Origin: Schistocephalus solidus
Lineage: Eukaryota > Platyhelminthes > Cestoda > Diphyllobothriidea > Diphyllobothriidae
DNA length: 64,000 bases
Direction: 5' to 3'
NCBI GenBank assembly: GCA_017591395.1
Contig: WEDG01000771.1
Coordinates: 62,001 to 126,000 of the forward strand
Shown here: positions 23,201-35,700 of the stretch, in pieces
Numbering within the stretch: position 1 is the stretch's first letter
Layout of the letters: the number at the start of each line of letters is the position of its first letter
Notes under the pieces: model-generated
Told to the model about the DNA's origin: nothing
The model's input: only the letters and a program-made list of their open reading frames with translations
Database searches by the model: none
Program-made: the position numbers and the translations under genes

Positions 23201-26200
23201 GCGTCTGACCCGATATAAAGGTCGTGGGTTCGAATCCCAGCCAGACCCCATTGGGATTGCGTATGACTGGCTGATGACGGCTTATATAGCTTGAAAACGT
23301 CGTTCCGGTCTCCCTTGTCTATGTCAGTTTCATTTCATTTCATCATCATGCCACGTCATGCGATCACTCTGCGAGAGCTTCTAGTTTCAGCTTCCAGGAT
23401 ACAACGGAAAACCTATGTCCTTAGGCAGATTGATGAGCCCCACTCTATCATCATATATTCCTGATAACAACCGACAAAACAACGAGCCCATGTCTAAATG
23501 TATAGTGCATTCTCTTTTGATCTCTAAAATACCTTTATGCCGTCAGGTTCTGAATCCCAGCATGTGTCAGCACTTGGGACCGACGGCATGACTGGCTGCA
23601 TCGACTCTATAAGCGCGAAACGGGCACTCTGGTCTTCTTTGTCTCTAGTCGCTCCTTCATCATATGCCACCCCTTCTGCGTAAGGCGACCGACCACGAGA
23701 GCCTCTATTTAGAGTTTCGCTGTAGGGCACAGTCGCGACACATGCTCCTTGATGCAGATCGCTGTGCTCCGCTATCTATCATCATATTACCGATCGCAAC
23801 CGGAGCAAAAGTTCAATCGAGCCCGTGGCTCGGAATGGTGAAGCGTTCGACCTAAATACCAAAGGTAATAGCGTCGCGGGTCTCGATTCCCGTGGTGGGA
23901 ACCTCCACCTTCGGACTGAAAATTACTATCTGATGACGGCTTTATAAGTCTGTGAAATAGCGATTATGGTCTCCATGTCCCTCTGTCGGTTCCATCTCCG
24001 CAAAATGTGCGTACGTTAAGTTATAAGCGACCGCTCTGCGGAGACCTAGCCGCCCTGAGCCTGCAGAGAACAACGGATCATGGCGATTTTCCCTTAAGCA
24101 GACTGCTAAAACCCCACACTATCACTCATTCTGCCCGACTACAACCGACAAAACAACGATCCCGCGCTTAGTGGCCGGAGCGCTCTCCTCAAAACAGGTA
24201 GGAGGTTCGAATCCCAGGTGTGACTCATACTGGGACTGGGAACGCCCACAAGATGAAGGCTTATGCTCGCAGTTCTGCCGCATTCCGGTCTCTCAGACTT
24301 TTATGTTTCCATCTTTATCGCGCGCTACAGACGCGCTATGAGACCGCCCGCGAGAGCTCTGGTAGCCCCAGCTCGGCACAACGGAGCATACATGGCGTTC
24401 CTGCGTAAGATCGCTGAGTCCTCCACACTTTCACTTCCGAATCCTGGATCACACACTCGACAAAACAACGAGCCCGCGGCCCAATGGTGGCAGAGCGTGC
24501 TCTACTCAACATAAAAAGGTAGATGGTCTCGAACCTGCGCAGGTGACCATCTGGGATTGGGAATGTTCGACCTGATAGCGCCTTCGAAGCAAATGGAAAC
24601 GCTGGCGGCTCTCGTCGTTTGATGTTTATGGCTCACATGCCATAGCATGTCGCTATGAGACCGCCCGCAAGCGCTCTAGTCTTAGCTCAGGGCAGTAACG
24701 GGCACCATGGCATGTTCGCGATCGTTGAGCTCCATCACTCATCATCGTATTCCCGATTCACAAACGGACAAAACAAGCCCGTGGCTCATCGGTGCAGAGC
24801 TGCCTGACCTGCAAATAAAAAGGTCAGGTTCGGAATCCTGGCAGGAGTGCCACACTTGGATTGGGAATTACCATTCTGATGACGCCCTTATGTCAGCCAG
24901 AAATGGACCGTTCCATCCTCACATGTCTTTGTCGGTTCCATTTCATCATATGCCATCGCCTGCATGCGATTTGCCCGCGAGAGATCCTCGACTGGAGCTC
25001 TAGGGCAAAATCGGACCATACATGGCCCTTAAGATCGCTGAGCCTGCCGGTTCGATCGATCATATTCCCGATCACAAACCGACAAACAAACTTGATTCGT
25101 GGTTTGATCGATAGAGTGTTCGGACTTAAATACCAAACGCTCGCGGTTCTGAACGCATGTGTGGCACACTTCGCCGGATTCAAAGTATGACTGGCGCATG
25201 TACGGCTTTATAAGCTAGAAATGGTCGTTCCGGTCTCCTGTTCCGGCGCCCGTATTTCCTACTTCATCATATGTTGCTACCGCCTGCCAGTATTCGCCTT
25301 AGAGCTCTTTCTTAACGGAGCCCGGTGATACCTTGAACAAACTTCTTTCCGTGGGTATCGATGGTTTCACCAACCCGTAACCTGATCACAACCGACAAAA
25401 CAATCTGGTTTCCGTTCGTTCTGGTATTGCACGACCAGGTCGAAACCTGTGCCAGCGTATCACCATTGGGATTGCGCATGATGCTTTCTGATGATTTTGC
25501 CATAAGCCAACGGCCTGCCCAGTCCCTGCCCTTGCCAGTTTTACTACCAGGAGCGTTAATGCCGCCATGCGGACTGCCTGGTGTGAGCCTTATTCGGACT
25601 CTGTACCATGCGGCAGGCGTTTCCAGCGAAGTGCGATCGTATTGTTCACAACATTCTGGTTCTCGATCACAACGTGAAAACGCGAACATTAAAGCTGTTT
25701 TGTGAGAGTATTCTATCAAATGCCCAAAGGCCGTGGGTTCCAACCCCAAAGTGTTCAACGGTGGCGAGACCGGGCTGCGATGCATGGCTCGCAAATGCCA
25801 TTCCGTCTCCCCCTTTGTTTATGTTGGCCCCATTTAATCATATGCTCTACGTCGTTTTGGTTACCGAATTTCGAGAGCGCCTGAAGGCCTGGAGCCCGCG
25901 CACAACGGAACATATGCAAGGCGACGTTAGGCCTCTACACTCATCGTAATCCTGATCAATACAACGGACAAAACAACGAACACGTGGCTCAATGGTAGAG
26001 CTGCCTGACCTAAATGAGGCACAACGAACCTGCCGTACGCACAACCGGGATTGCGTAGACGGCTGACACGCTTGCAGCCAGGAAATGGTCGTTCCGGTAT
26101 CCCTTTGTCTATGTCAATTTTACTTCATCATATGCTACATCGTCAGTTATGCGACCGCCTGCGAGAGCTCACGGTCTGAGGTCCGCGGATACACCGCAAA

Positions 26201-29200
26201 ATAATCAACTTATATTTCCTTTCTTAGTATCGATGCGCCCACTATCATCAGCATTCCTGATCAGCCAAACTCGACAAAGTTCAACAACGAAAGCCCGTAT
26301 GCTGTCAAAATCTTCGGTAGCGTACCAGGAATCAAATGTGCGTCGTGGGCCGAAACTCAGATGTGTCACACTTGGGATTGGGTATGACTGGCTGATGATT
26401 TCGGCCTGCAAGTGCCGCGGTGTTTCTGCATTCCCCGGCCCCTTCGCTACTTTCGCCGGTTCCATTTCATCATATGCCACTCCTTCGATATGCTGACTGA
26501 CTACGAGAGCTCTATTGTTTCAGGAAGGCCAAAACGGCGGCATGCCCTGGCGCATCGCTGAGCCTGACATACTATCTACCGTAAATTACCGATCGCAAAT
26601 CGATAAAACAATGGAGCCCGTGGCTCAATGGTAGAGCGTTCGAACACCAAATACCAAAGCAGCGCGTCGCGGGTTCAGATTCTGTGGTAACCCTACCTGG
26701 ACGGGAAACACAATCTGATGATGGCTTATAAGTCAGAATATGATTCTGGTTCCCAGCAACTCACCGAATTGTTTCTCATCAAAATTAAACAAGCGGCGCA
26801 CGCCTTCTGCGGAGATCTATAGTCTGAGTTCCGTGGAACAACGGAATTACATGCATATTTTCCTACAGATCGCTAAACCCAATAATCTTATCATCATATA
26901 TTCTTCGATCACAACCATAAACAAATGACCCGCATTAGTGCTGATGTTCTACTCCAAAAGGTAGATGGTTCTGGAATCCCAGTGTGACTCTATGTACTTA
27001 CTGGAATGTCTACCCGATGAAGGCTTTCTTATAAGCCAGAAATGGCGATTCCGGTCTCTCTGGAAGCCCTTTGATGTTTCCATTTGTTCCTGCCACGCTT
27101 TATCCGCCACCTCGCGAGATTTCTAGTCTTAGTTCGAAAGTGTATAACGGAACATATACGGTTCCTTAAGCAGATCGTTGAGTCTCCATTAATTTTCATC
27201 ACTGCATCCTGATCAAAATTGATAGTTCACGAGCCCGTGGCCTGCGAGCGTTCTACTCAAAGCGTAGATGGTTCAAGAATCTTAGGCGTGACTCACTTGG
27301 GATTGGGAATGTCTACCTGATGAAGCCTGCGCCAGAAATGGGCATCTGCCTCCTTGCCCCGATGTCACTTTTCTATGGCTATGCTTCACCGCTCACTATG
27401 GAGACTGCCCGCGAGCTCGGCCCAGCTCAGGCCAACGAAACATACATGCGTTCCGGCGAGATCGTTGAGCCCCACACCATCATCATATTTCCCTGATCAA
27501 CAACGGACAAAACAACAAGCTCGTGGCTCGTCGGTGGTAGCGCCTGACTCAAATACCAAAGGTCGCGCTCTGAATCCCGGCGCCGTACGCCATAGCACTT
27601 GGCTGGGTATGACTGGCTGATGACGGTTTATAAGCCAGAAACGCGTTCCGGTCTCTCACAATGTTCCTGTCGGGTATGCCCGCATCAATGCATGTGACTG
27701 CCGGCCTTTGCGACTGCCCGCGAGGCTCTCGTCTGAGCACTAGGTGCACAACGGATCATACATGTTCCTTTAAAGCTGATCGCTGCTTCAAACGATCATC
27801 ATATTCTGACGTCCTTCCAGAACGATTCCAGGCTCAATGGTGGTTAGACTCCAATACCAAATGTCACGGGTTTGAAACACCAGGAAAAAGAACACTTGGG
27901 ATTTGGTATGACTGGCTAATGACGACTTAAAAGCCCGAAATTCGCCAGCCCCTTTGGTCTTCCTCGTCTTCGTGGGTTCCATTTCGTTATATGATACACG
28001 TAGCTATGCGACTTCCCGCGAGCTCTTTTGGCCTGATTCCCTCCAGGGGCAATCTTCATAATACATTTTCGCTGCGTACTGACGAATATCTCTGCTATTC
28101 CTAATCGCCAACGAAGTTCACGGCGTAAACGTTCGAGCCAGTGGCTCCAGGGGAGAGCGTTCGACCTCAAATACCGCGCGCTCTACCGTGGGTCTGAATC
28201 CAGGTGTGAAACACCGGATTGGGTATGACTGGATAATTTGCCGACTATTAAGCCAGAAATCGCCACCGGTCTCCCTTTGTTTGCTGGTTCACTTCATCGG
28301 TATCCCATACGTCGCTTCGCGACTGTTCACTTCCAGGAGCTCTACGCCCGAGCCCGCGCAATAAACGGTAAACATACAAGGTTTTAAAGCGATCGTTGAG
28401 CCCCACACTATCATCATAATCCTGATAAAACGGAAAAACAACAAACACGTAATTAACGGTAGAGCCGCCTAAAGTTTATAAAGGTCGTGTTCGAACCCAC
28501 GCCAGACACCATTGGGACGGCGGCGATCTAAATATGACGTAAGCTGTAAAACGCACGTCTGGCCCTGGCTCATGCCGCTCTATTTCATCATATGCCACGC
28601 CGCCATGGCATCTGCCTGCGAGAGCTCTTAGTCTGAGTCTGCGGATACAACGGTTCAAACTTTTTCCCCAGTATCGATGGAGCCCAATCAAATATTCCTG
28701 ATCGCACCGATGTTAACGAGTCCATAAGGTTCAATGAGTAGTGCATTCGACTCAAAATACCAGTTGTCGTTGGTTCGAATCCCGTGATAGCCTGCTAATT
28801 CTGGATTGGGTATGATCATTGATGACGAAGTGCGTCGCGAAATGGCCATGGTCTTTGTCTTTGTCGGTCTACCATCCGCGCTACGTCACTATGCGACCGC
28901 GTATCATCGCTATACCCTGAAGTCTGAGTTATCATGGCACAACGGAACATACATGTTCCTTTAAGCAGATCGGTGAGCCCAACACTATCATCATATTCCC
29001 GATCACAACCGATGAAACAACGAGCCTGTGGCTCAATGGTAGTTCGTTTGACCAAAATACCAAAGGCTTAGGTTTAAAACCCCGGTCTGGTTAGCACTGG
29101 ATTTCAAAATACGCGATCACGATGACGGCTTATAAGCCGTAAACGCGGTTCCGTTCTCCTGGTCATTATCGGTTTAATTTCATCATATGCTACATCAAAT

Positions 29201-30010
29201 GCCAAAGTACCCGCCTCTATATTGGCGGCCCGGTTTCGCATTAACGGAACATACATACCTTTGAAGGATCGCAGGAGCCCCACATTATTTGCCCAGGATT
29301 TCATCACAACTGCCGTCCGCACCTCTACGGTGAGCGTTCGACTCCAAATACCGTGGGTATATCGTGCCGTGGAACACTTGGGATTAGGTATTAATCGAAG
29401 ATGAAGGCTATAACCCAGAAATTGCCGTTCCAGTCTTTTCGGCCTTTGCAGTACCGGTTTCATTTCATCATATACCGCCAGTGACCGCCTGCGAGGAGCT
29501 CTAGTCTGAGCTTCCAGGATACAAACGGAACATACATGTTTCTTAAGCAGATCGTTGAACCCAACATCGGCCCGTCATAAACTTGATCACAAACAACGAA
29601 TCCGCTGTGTCACCGGTAGAGCGTTCGACCCAGCCACAGCGTCGTGTCTGAACGGCGGTTCACACTTGGGGTTCAAAGACAGCTTGATGACTGCTGGCTG
29701 CCAGACGCATACCACGCGGCCTGCTTGTCTTTGTTGGTTCCATTTCATCCTATGCTACACGTTAAGCGGGCGCACCACCCGGCGATACCCTAAAGCCCGG
29801 AGTCAGGTGCGCCAACGGAAACATACATGTGTTTCGGGCGTGATTCGCTGAGCCCCACACTTACCGCGGCGTAAAACCTTGACCAACGAACTGTTTTGCA
29901 AGTCCAGTGGTATGCTCCGACGACGCGTCACATAAAGTTCGGGTTCGAACTCGGAAGTGCCACACTTGGGATTGAGAATGACTATCTTATGATGGCTAAT
30001 AAGCAAGAAG
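23200..30010 (+). repeat. Satellite A, strongly degenerate right edge
   Basis: A-type landmarks still recur about every 300 bp (GATCACAACCGACAAAACAA, GAGAGCTCTAGTCTGAG, CATTTCATCATATG), but they are interrupted by GC-rich insertions such as GCCTGC and by substitutions absent from the other blocks. One part, 25,310-25,720, is so altered that it gives a 160-codon ORF on the minus strand with no recognisable family. The block may be an old array edge, or a stretch of poor consensus sequence. Confidence 0.8.
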
Positions 30011-32733
30011 CAGGCAGAAGACAGAAGCAAGCCTGTCTGGATTACTTCTAGGTAACATAATTCATTACTGTGATTTGTCGTTATCTAAAGCACGTTGAGC
30101 TCAGGAAGTAACACAGATTCTCACAAAGTTTACTAAGTTGAGCTAAACAAGACATACAGAAGGCCGTCCGAGCTTACTATTATGTCAAAGTTATCAGTCC
30201 AGTGAATTGAAGCGGGCTTGAGCATGTTGAGCTCAGTACAAAGCACAGTAAGCCTGCCTTCCTAAAAACTTATTCCCAGAAGTCAGTTATGATATTTTTC
30301 GCGTGCTTTAGCACGTTAAGGTCAGGAAGACATATTGTAGGCCTTTTTCGCTGACTGCAGTGTAACAGAAATCTGAATTTTATAATGCCTGCCTGCTAAG
30401 ATGAGAGTGAAGGACACACAAAGAAGACCTCCCAAAGTAGCGTTGAGCGGTGACCAACCTCTTTGCTCATGAGACGGTCGCCCTGCATTAGCTGTATAAA
30501 TCCTCGTTGAAGTCTTCGCGGAAGTACTCTGATGCGGGCCTCAGCACGATGAGCATAGACAGTACAGCGTTACGCAAACGACCTTGATGACTACTATATG
30601 ACAGAAACAGCACTGCAGCGACTAGCGCGCGCTTTGAACATGTATGGAGCTCAGTATAATACAGCGACGGACTGCCGTGCTGAATAATACAATCACATGG
30701 CAGAATTCAGCTAAAAGTGATCCTTTCACGTTGGGCATCGCGTCGTGTATGATTTGCATACAGTGGGACGTCCGAGATGAACGCCGCCGCCGCAGCTGCA
30801 GTCGTGTGACTTTAGCGCGGACTTAAAGCATTGCCGTCAGATAGAAGTTAAAAACCAGCTGGTCTTTTCAAGCTGTGGCGCTGGCAACCGAATTCAGCAG
30901 TTTAATTTCTCGCGAGCTTATCACGAGGTGTTCAGAAAGACACGCATCAGGCCTGTCTAGCTGAACCTTAATTCAAAGAAGTCAGTTATATGATTTTTTG
31001 TGGGCTTGAGCATGTTGTGCTCATGATGACGCAGAGTAGACCTTCCTTGCTGACAACATAATTCACAGAAGTCACAGACGTCACTTTTGCGATATTTCGT
31101 GCGCTTTATCACGGTGAGCTTGACCTGCCTAGTCGACCCCTAAAACACAGAAGTCAGCAATATGATTAGTAGCGGGACTGAGATCGTTGAGAACAGAAAG
31201 GAAATCAGCAAGCCTGTCTTAGTGATAAATTATTCAACGGGGCAGTAGACCAATTTATATGATTTTTTAACGCTCTGAGGTCTGGAAGACGCACAGAGAT
31301 CCTTACAAGCGGACGACTATGTCACCGAATTCGAAAGTGCGGTTCATCATGTGCTTAAATAGATTGATCTTAGGAAGACAAAAATAAGGCATAATTAGTC
31401 GACTACTACGTCGAAGAAATCAGTGATTCGAATTTTAACGGGCAAGATCACTTTGAGCCCATGATGGCACACAGTAGACCTGTTTAGCCTACTTTTATTT
31501 AAGAGAATTCAGTAGTGTTAATAGTCGTATGCTTGAGCTCGTTTAGCATAGAAAGATACGCAGAAGTACTGCCTTCATAATAATTAAGTCAGCGAGGGTA
31601 ATAGAGCAATTTATCACTGGCTTGAGCAAGCTAGGGTCAGAGATACTTTCAGAAATCCTGACTTTCTGGTTACTTGTCACCGAAATCAGTAGTGCGTTTT
31701 ATTACAGGCTTATCGGCATTGAGATCAGGAAGACATATAGGATGTCTGCCTCGGCAACTACAACGTAAAATATAAGTGCGGTGGATAATTGTGAGATTTG
31801 GGCATCCCATCTCCAGTATGACACACAGTGAGGCCTGCCCCTCGCCGGATTCCTCATCACGCATAAGGCGATTTGCGAGTCCCTTCGCCAACGCATTTGT
31901 CACGCTTGAGCTCAGTACGATACACAGAAGGCATGACTTGCTCTCTACTATATCACAGAAATCAGTAGTGCGATTTATCGTAGGCTTGGTCAAGTTTAAC
32001 TCAGTATGACACAATGAAGGCCTGCCCTGCTGAAAACATAAAACCGCGAGATCTAGCAAAAGCGGATAACCGCATGTTTAAAAACCTTGAGCTCATGATG
32101 ACATACACTCGACCTTTCTAGATGAACTCTGTCATCGCCGAAGTCAGTTGAGTGATTTGGCGCAGGCTTAAGCATGTTGAGGTCAGGAAGGAAACAAGCT
32201 GGTCTTTCTCAATATATGTTACATAGCATTATTCTGCCGTGTGATTTGTCAGAAGCTTAAGCAGGATGAGCTCATAAAGACACGCATCAGGCCTGCCTTG
32301 CTGACCATTAATTCACAGAAGTCAGTTATAGGATTTTTCCTTGGCTTAAGCATTTTATGCTCATGATGACGCAGAATAGGGCCTGCCTTGCTGACTAATA
32401 AACCACAGATGTCTGCAGGTTGACTCCTCACCAGCTTGAAAACCTTCAGTTTAGAACGACACACAGTAGGCCTGCCTAGCCATTTTATATGTCAGAGAAA
32501 TCAGTATGCTATTTTGTCACGGGCTTGTGAACGTTTTGGTCATGATTAAAAACAGTAGGGCTTACTACCTTAATAAAAAACCAAGAAGTATATAGTGCTA
32601 ATCGTCGTGGGCCCGTTGAGACCAGGAGGACACGCAGCAGGACTGTCTCACTCTCTGATATATAACAGAAGTCAGAAGTGTGATTTGTCGCGGGCTTAAG
32701 CAAGTTATGCTCAGAAAGACACAAACCAGACCA
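30010..32733 (+). repeat. Satellite C, degenerate array of about 91-bp units
   Basis: Roughly thirty diverged copies of a short unit. The recurring words, in order, are GGGCTTGAGCATGTTGAGCTCA, GAAGACACACAGTAGG, CCTGCCTTGCTGA, and CACAGAAGTCAGTAGTGTGATTT. Neighbouring copies are spaced near 91 bp (about 30,136, 30,227 and 30,318; also 31,903 and 31,993). It has no A or B box and no hammerhead core, and is unrelated to A except for short GAGCTC words. It sits exactly between families A and B. Short ORFs within it are not conserved between copies. Confidence 0.85.
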
Positions 32734-35700
32734 GGCTTGAGAGTTAGCCCAAGGCACAACGGGACGAGTGAGTCCTGTAACCGATCGGTGAGCACGCCAT
32801 TACCATTGTCAATATTCCCAATCGACACCGGCAACACAACGAGCACGTGGCGATATTTGAAGAGCGCTGAAATTCTGCCCAACAAGGTCACGAGTTCGAG
32901 GCTCGGGCGCCGAATCGCGTGGTTTGTGTATGGCTGGCTGATGACGGCTAATAAGCCACAAATAGACATTTTATTCTCCCTTGTAATTGAAGGTCATGTT
33001 ATTCGGCCTATATACTTAGCTGCCTTACTGGTGCTGGAGTGGCTTGAGGGTTCGCCCAAGGCACGACTGGACGAGTGAGTCCTGTACCCGATCGGTAAGT
33101 GCCCCATTACCATTGTCAATATTCCCAATCAAAACCGGCCAGACAACGAGCTCGTGGCGCAGTAGGTAGAGCGTTGGATTTCTGCCCAACAGGGTCGCGA
33201 GTTCGAGGATTGGGCACCGCAGCGCCTGGGTTAGGGTATGCCTGGCTGATGACGGCTAATATACCAGAAATGACCATTCTGGTTTATTTTGTCCTTGTCG
33301 GTCATGTTTCTCTCCATATATACTTAGCTGCCTTACGGCTACATGCGGCGCTTGAGTGTTAGCCAAAGGCACAACGGGACGACTGAGTCCTGTAATCGAT
33401 TGGTAAGCGCCATATTACTATTGTCAATATTCCCAATCAAAACCGGCAAAACAACGAGCTCGTGGCGCAGTAGGTAGAGCGTTGGATTTCTGCCCAAAAA
33501 GGTCGCAAGTTCAGGACACGGGTGCTGCAGCACTTGGATGTGAGTATGGCTGGCTGATTACGGCTAATAAGCCAAAAATGACCATTTCCAGATTCCCTTG
33601 TCTTTGTCCCTTATGCTATTCAGCCTATATATTTCGCTTCCTTAAGGCTGCTGGCGGGGCTTGAGAGTTAGCCCAAAGCACAACGGAACAAGTGAGTCCC
33701 GTTACCGATCAGTGAATGCCCCATTACCATTGTCAATATTCCCGATAGAAACCGTGAAGACAACAAGCTCGTGGTGCAGTGGAAAGAGCGTTGGACATCT
33801 GCCCAATAAGGTCACGAGTTCAAGCCTCAGGCGCTGCAGCGCCTGGGCTTGGGTATGGCTGGCTGATGACGGCTAATAAGCCAAGAATGGACATTTTAGT
33901 CTCCCTTGTCTTTGTAAGTCATGTTATTCTACCTATATACTTAGATCACTTACGGATGCTGGCAGAGATTGAGAGTAAACCCAAGGCACAACGAGAGGAG
34001 TGAGTACTGTAACCGATGTGTGAGCGTCCCATTACCATTATCAATATTCCTGATTAACACCAGCAGGACAACGAGCTAGTGGCACATTGGGTAGAGCGTT
34101 GGACTTCTGCCAAACAAGGTCGCGAGTTCCAGGCTCAGGCGCCGCAGGTCCTGGGTTTGGGTATGACCGGCTGATGACGGCTAATAAGACGGAAATGGCA
34201 TTCCAGTATCCCTTGTCTTTGTCGGTAATGATATTCGGCATATATACTTAGCTGCCTTATGGCTGCTGGTGGGTCTTGAGAGTTAGCCACTGGCACAACG
34301 GGACGAGTGCGTCCTGTAACCGATCGGTGAGCGTCCCATTAACATTGTCAATATACCTTATTGAAAACGGCAAGACAAAGAGCTTGTGACGCAGTGGGTA
34401 GAGCGTTGGACTTCTAACCAACAAGGTTGCAAGTTCGAGGTTCGGGTGCATTAGCGCCTGGGTTTGGGTATAGCTGTATGATGATGGCTTATAAGCCAGA
34501 ACTGGCTATTCCAGTCTCCCTTGTCTTTATCGTTCATGTTATTCTGCCTTTATACCTAGCTGCCTTACGGCTGCTGCTGGGGCTTTAGAGATAGCCCAAG
34601 GCACAACAGGATGTGTTAGGCCTCTAACCGATCGATAGAGCCCCATTACTATTGTCAATATTCCCGATCGAAACTGGCAAGAAAACGAGCTCTTGGCGCA
34701 GTGGGTAGAGCGTTCGAAATTTGCCCAAAAAGGTCGCGAGTTCGACGCTCGGGCGCCACAGCGCCTGGGTTTGGGTATGTCTGACTGAAGACGGTTAATA
34801 AGTCAGAAAGGGCCATTTCAGTCCCCCTTGTCTTAATCGGTCATGTTATTCTGCCAATATAATAAGCTTTCTTACGGCTGATGGTGAGGCTTGTGAGTTA
34901 GCCCAATGCACAACGGAAACAGTGAGTCCTTTTACCGATCAGTGAGGGCCCCATTAGCATTGTCAATATTCCCGATTGAAACGGGCAAGAAAAAGAGCTC
35001 GTGGCGCAGTGGGTAGTGCGTTCGACTTCTGCCAGACAAGGTCGAGTTTGAGGCTTGGGCGCCGCAGCCCCTGGCTGTGGGTTATGGCAGGCTGATTACG
35101 GCTATTAAGCCAGAAATGGCCATTCCCGTCTCCCTTGTCTTGGTCGGTCATGCTATTCTGCCTATATACTAAGCTGCCTTACGGCTGCTGGCGGGACTTA
35201 AGAGTTATCCCAAGGCACAACGGGACGAGTAAGTCCTGTAACCGATCGGTGAGTGCCCCATTACCATTGTCAATATACCCGATCGAAACCGGCAAGACTA
35301 CGAGGTCGCGGCACAATGGGTAGAGCGTTGGACGTCTGCCCAACAAGTTCGCCAGTTAGAGGCTCAGGCGCTGCAGCGCCTGGGTGTGAGTATGGCTGTC
35401 TGATTACGGCGAATTAGCCAGAAATGACCATTTACAGTTTCCTTTGTCTTTGTCAGTCTTGCTATTAAGCCTTTATACTTAGCTGCGTTACGGCTGCTGG
35501 CGGAGGTTGAGAGTTAGCCCAAGCCAAAACGGAAAAAGTGAGTCCTGTTACCGATCGGTTAATGCCCCATTACCATTGTCAATATTCCCGATCGAAACCG
35601 GCAAAACAACGAGCTCGTGGCGCAGTAGGTGGTGCGTTGGACTTCTGCCCAACAAGGTCGAGTTTGAGGCTCTGGCGCAGAAGCGCCTGGCTGTTGGTTA

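Noticed and set aside
25312..25794. 160-codon minus-strand ORF as a real or transferred gene
   Set aside because: Satellite A phrases remain in place inside it, and no family motif is seen. It is a distorted satellite stretch.
30010..32733. Hammerhead or Pol III promoter in satellite C
   Set aside because: No CTGANGA...GAAA pair with closing stems and no A/B box pair was found in its recurring words.
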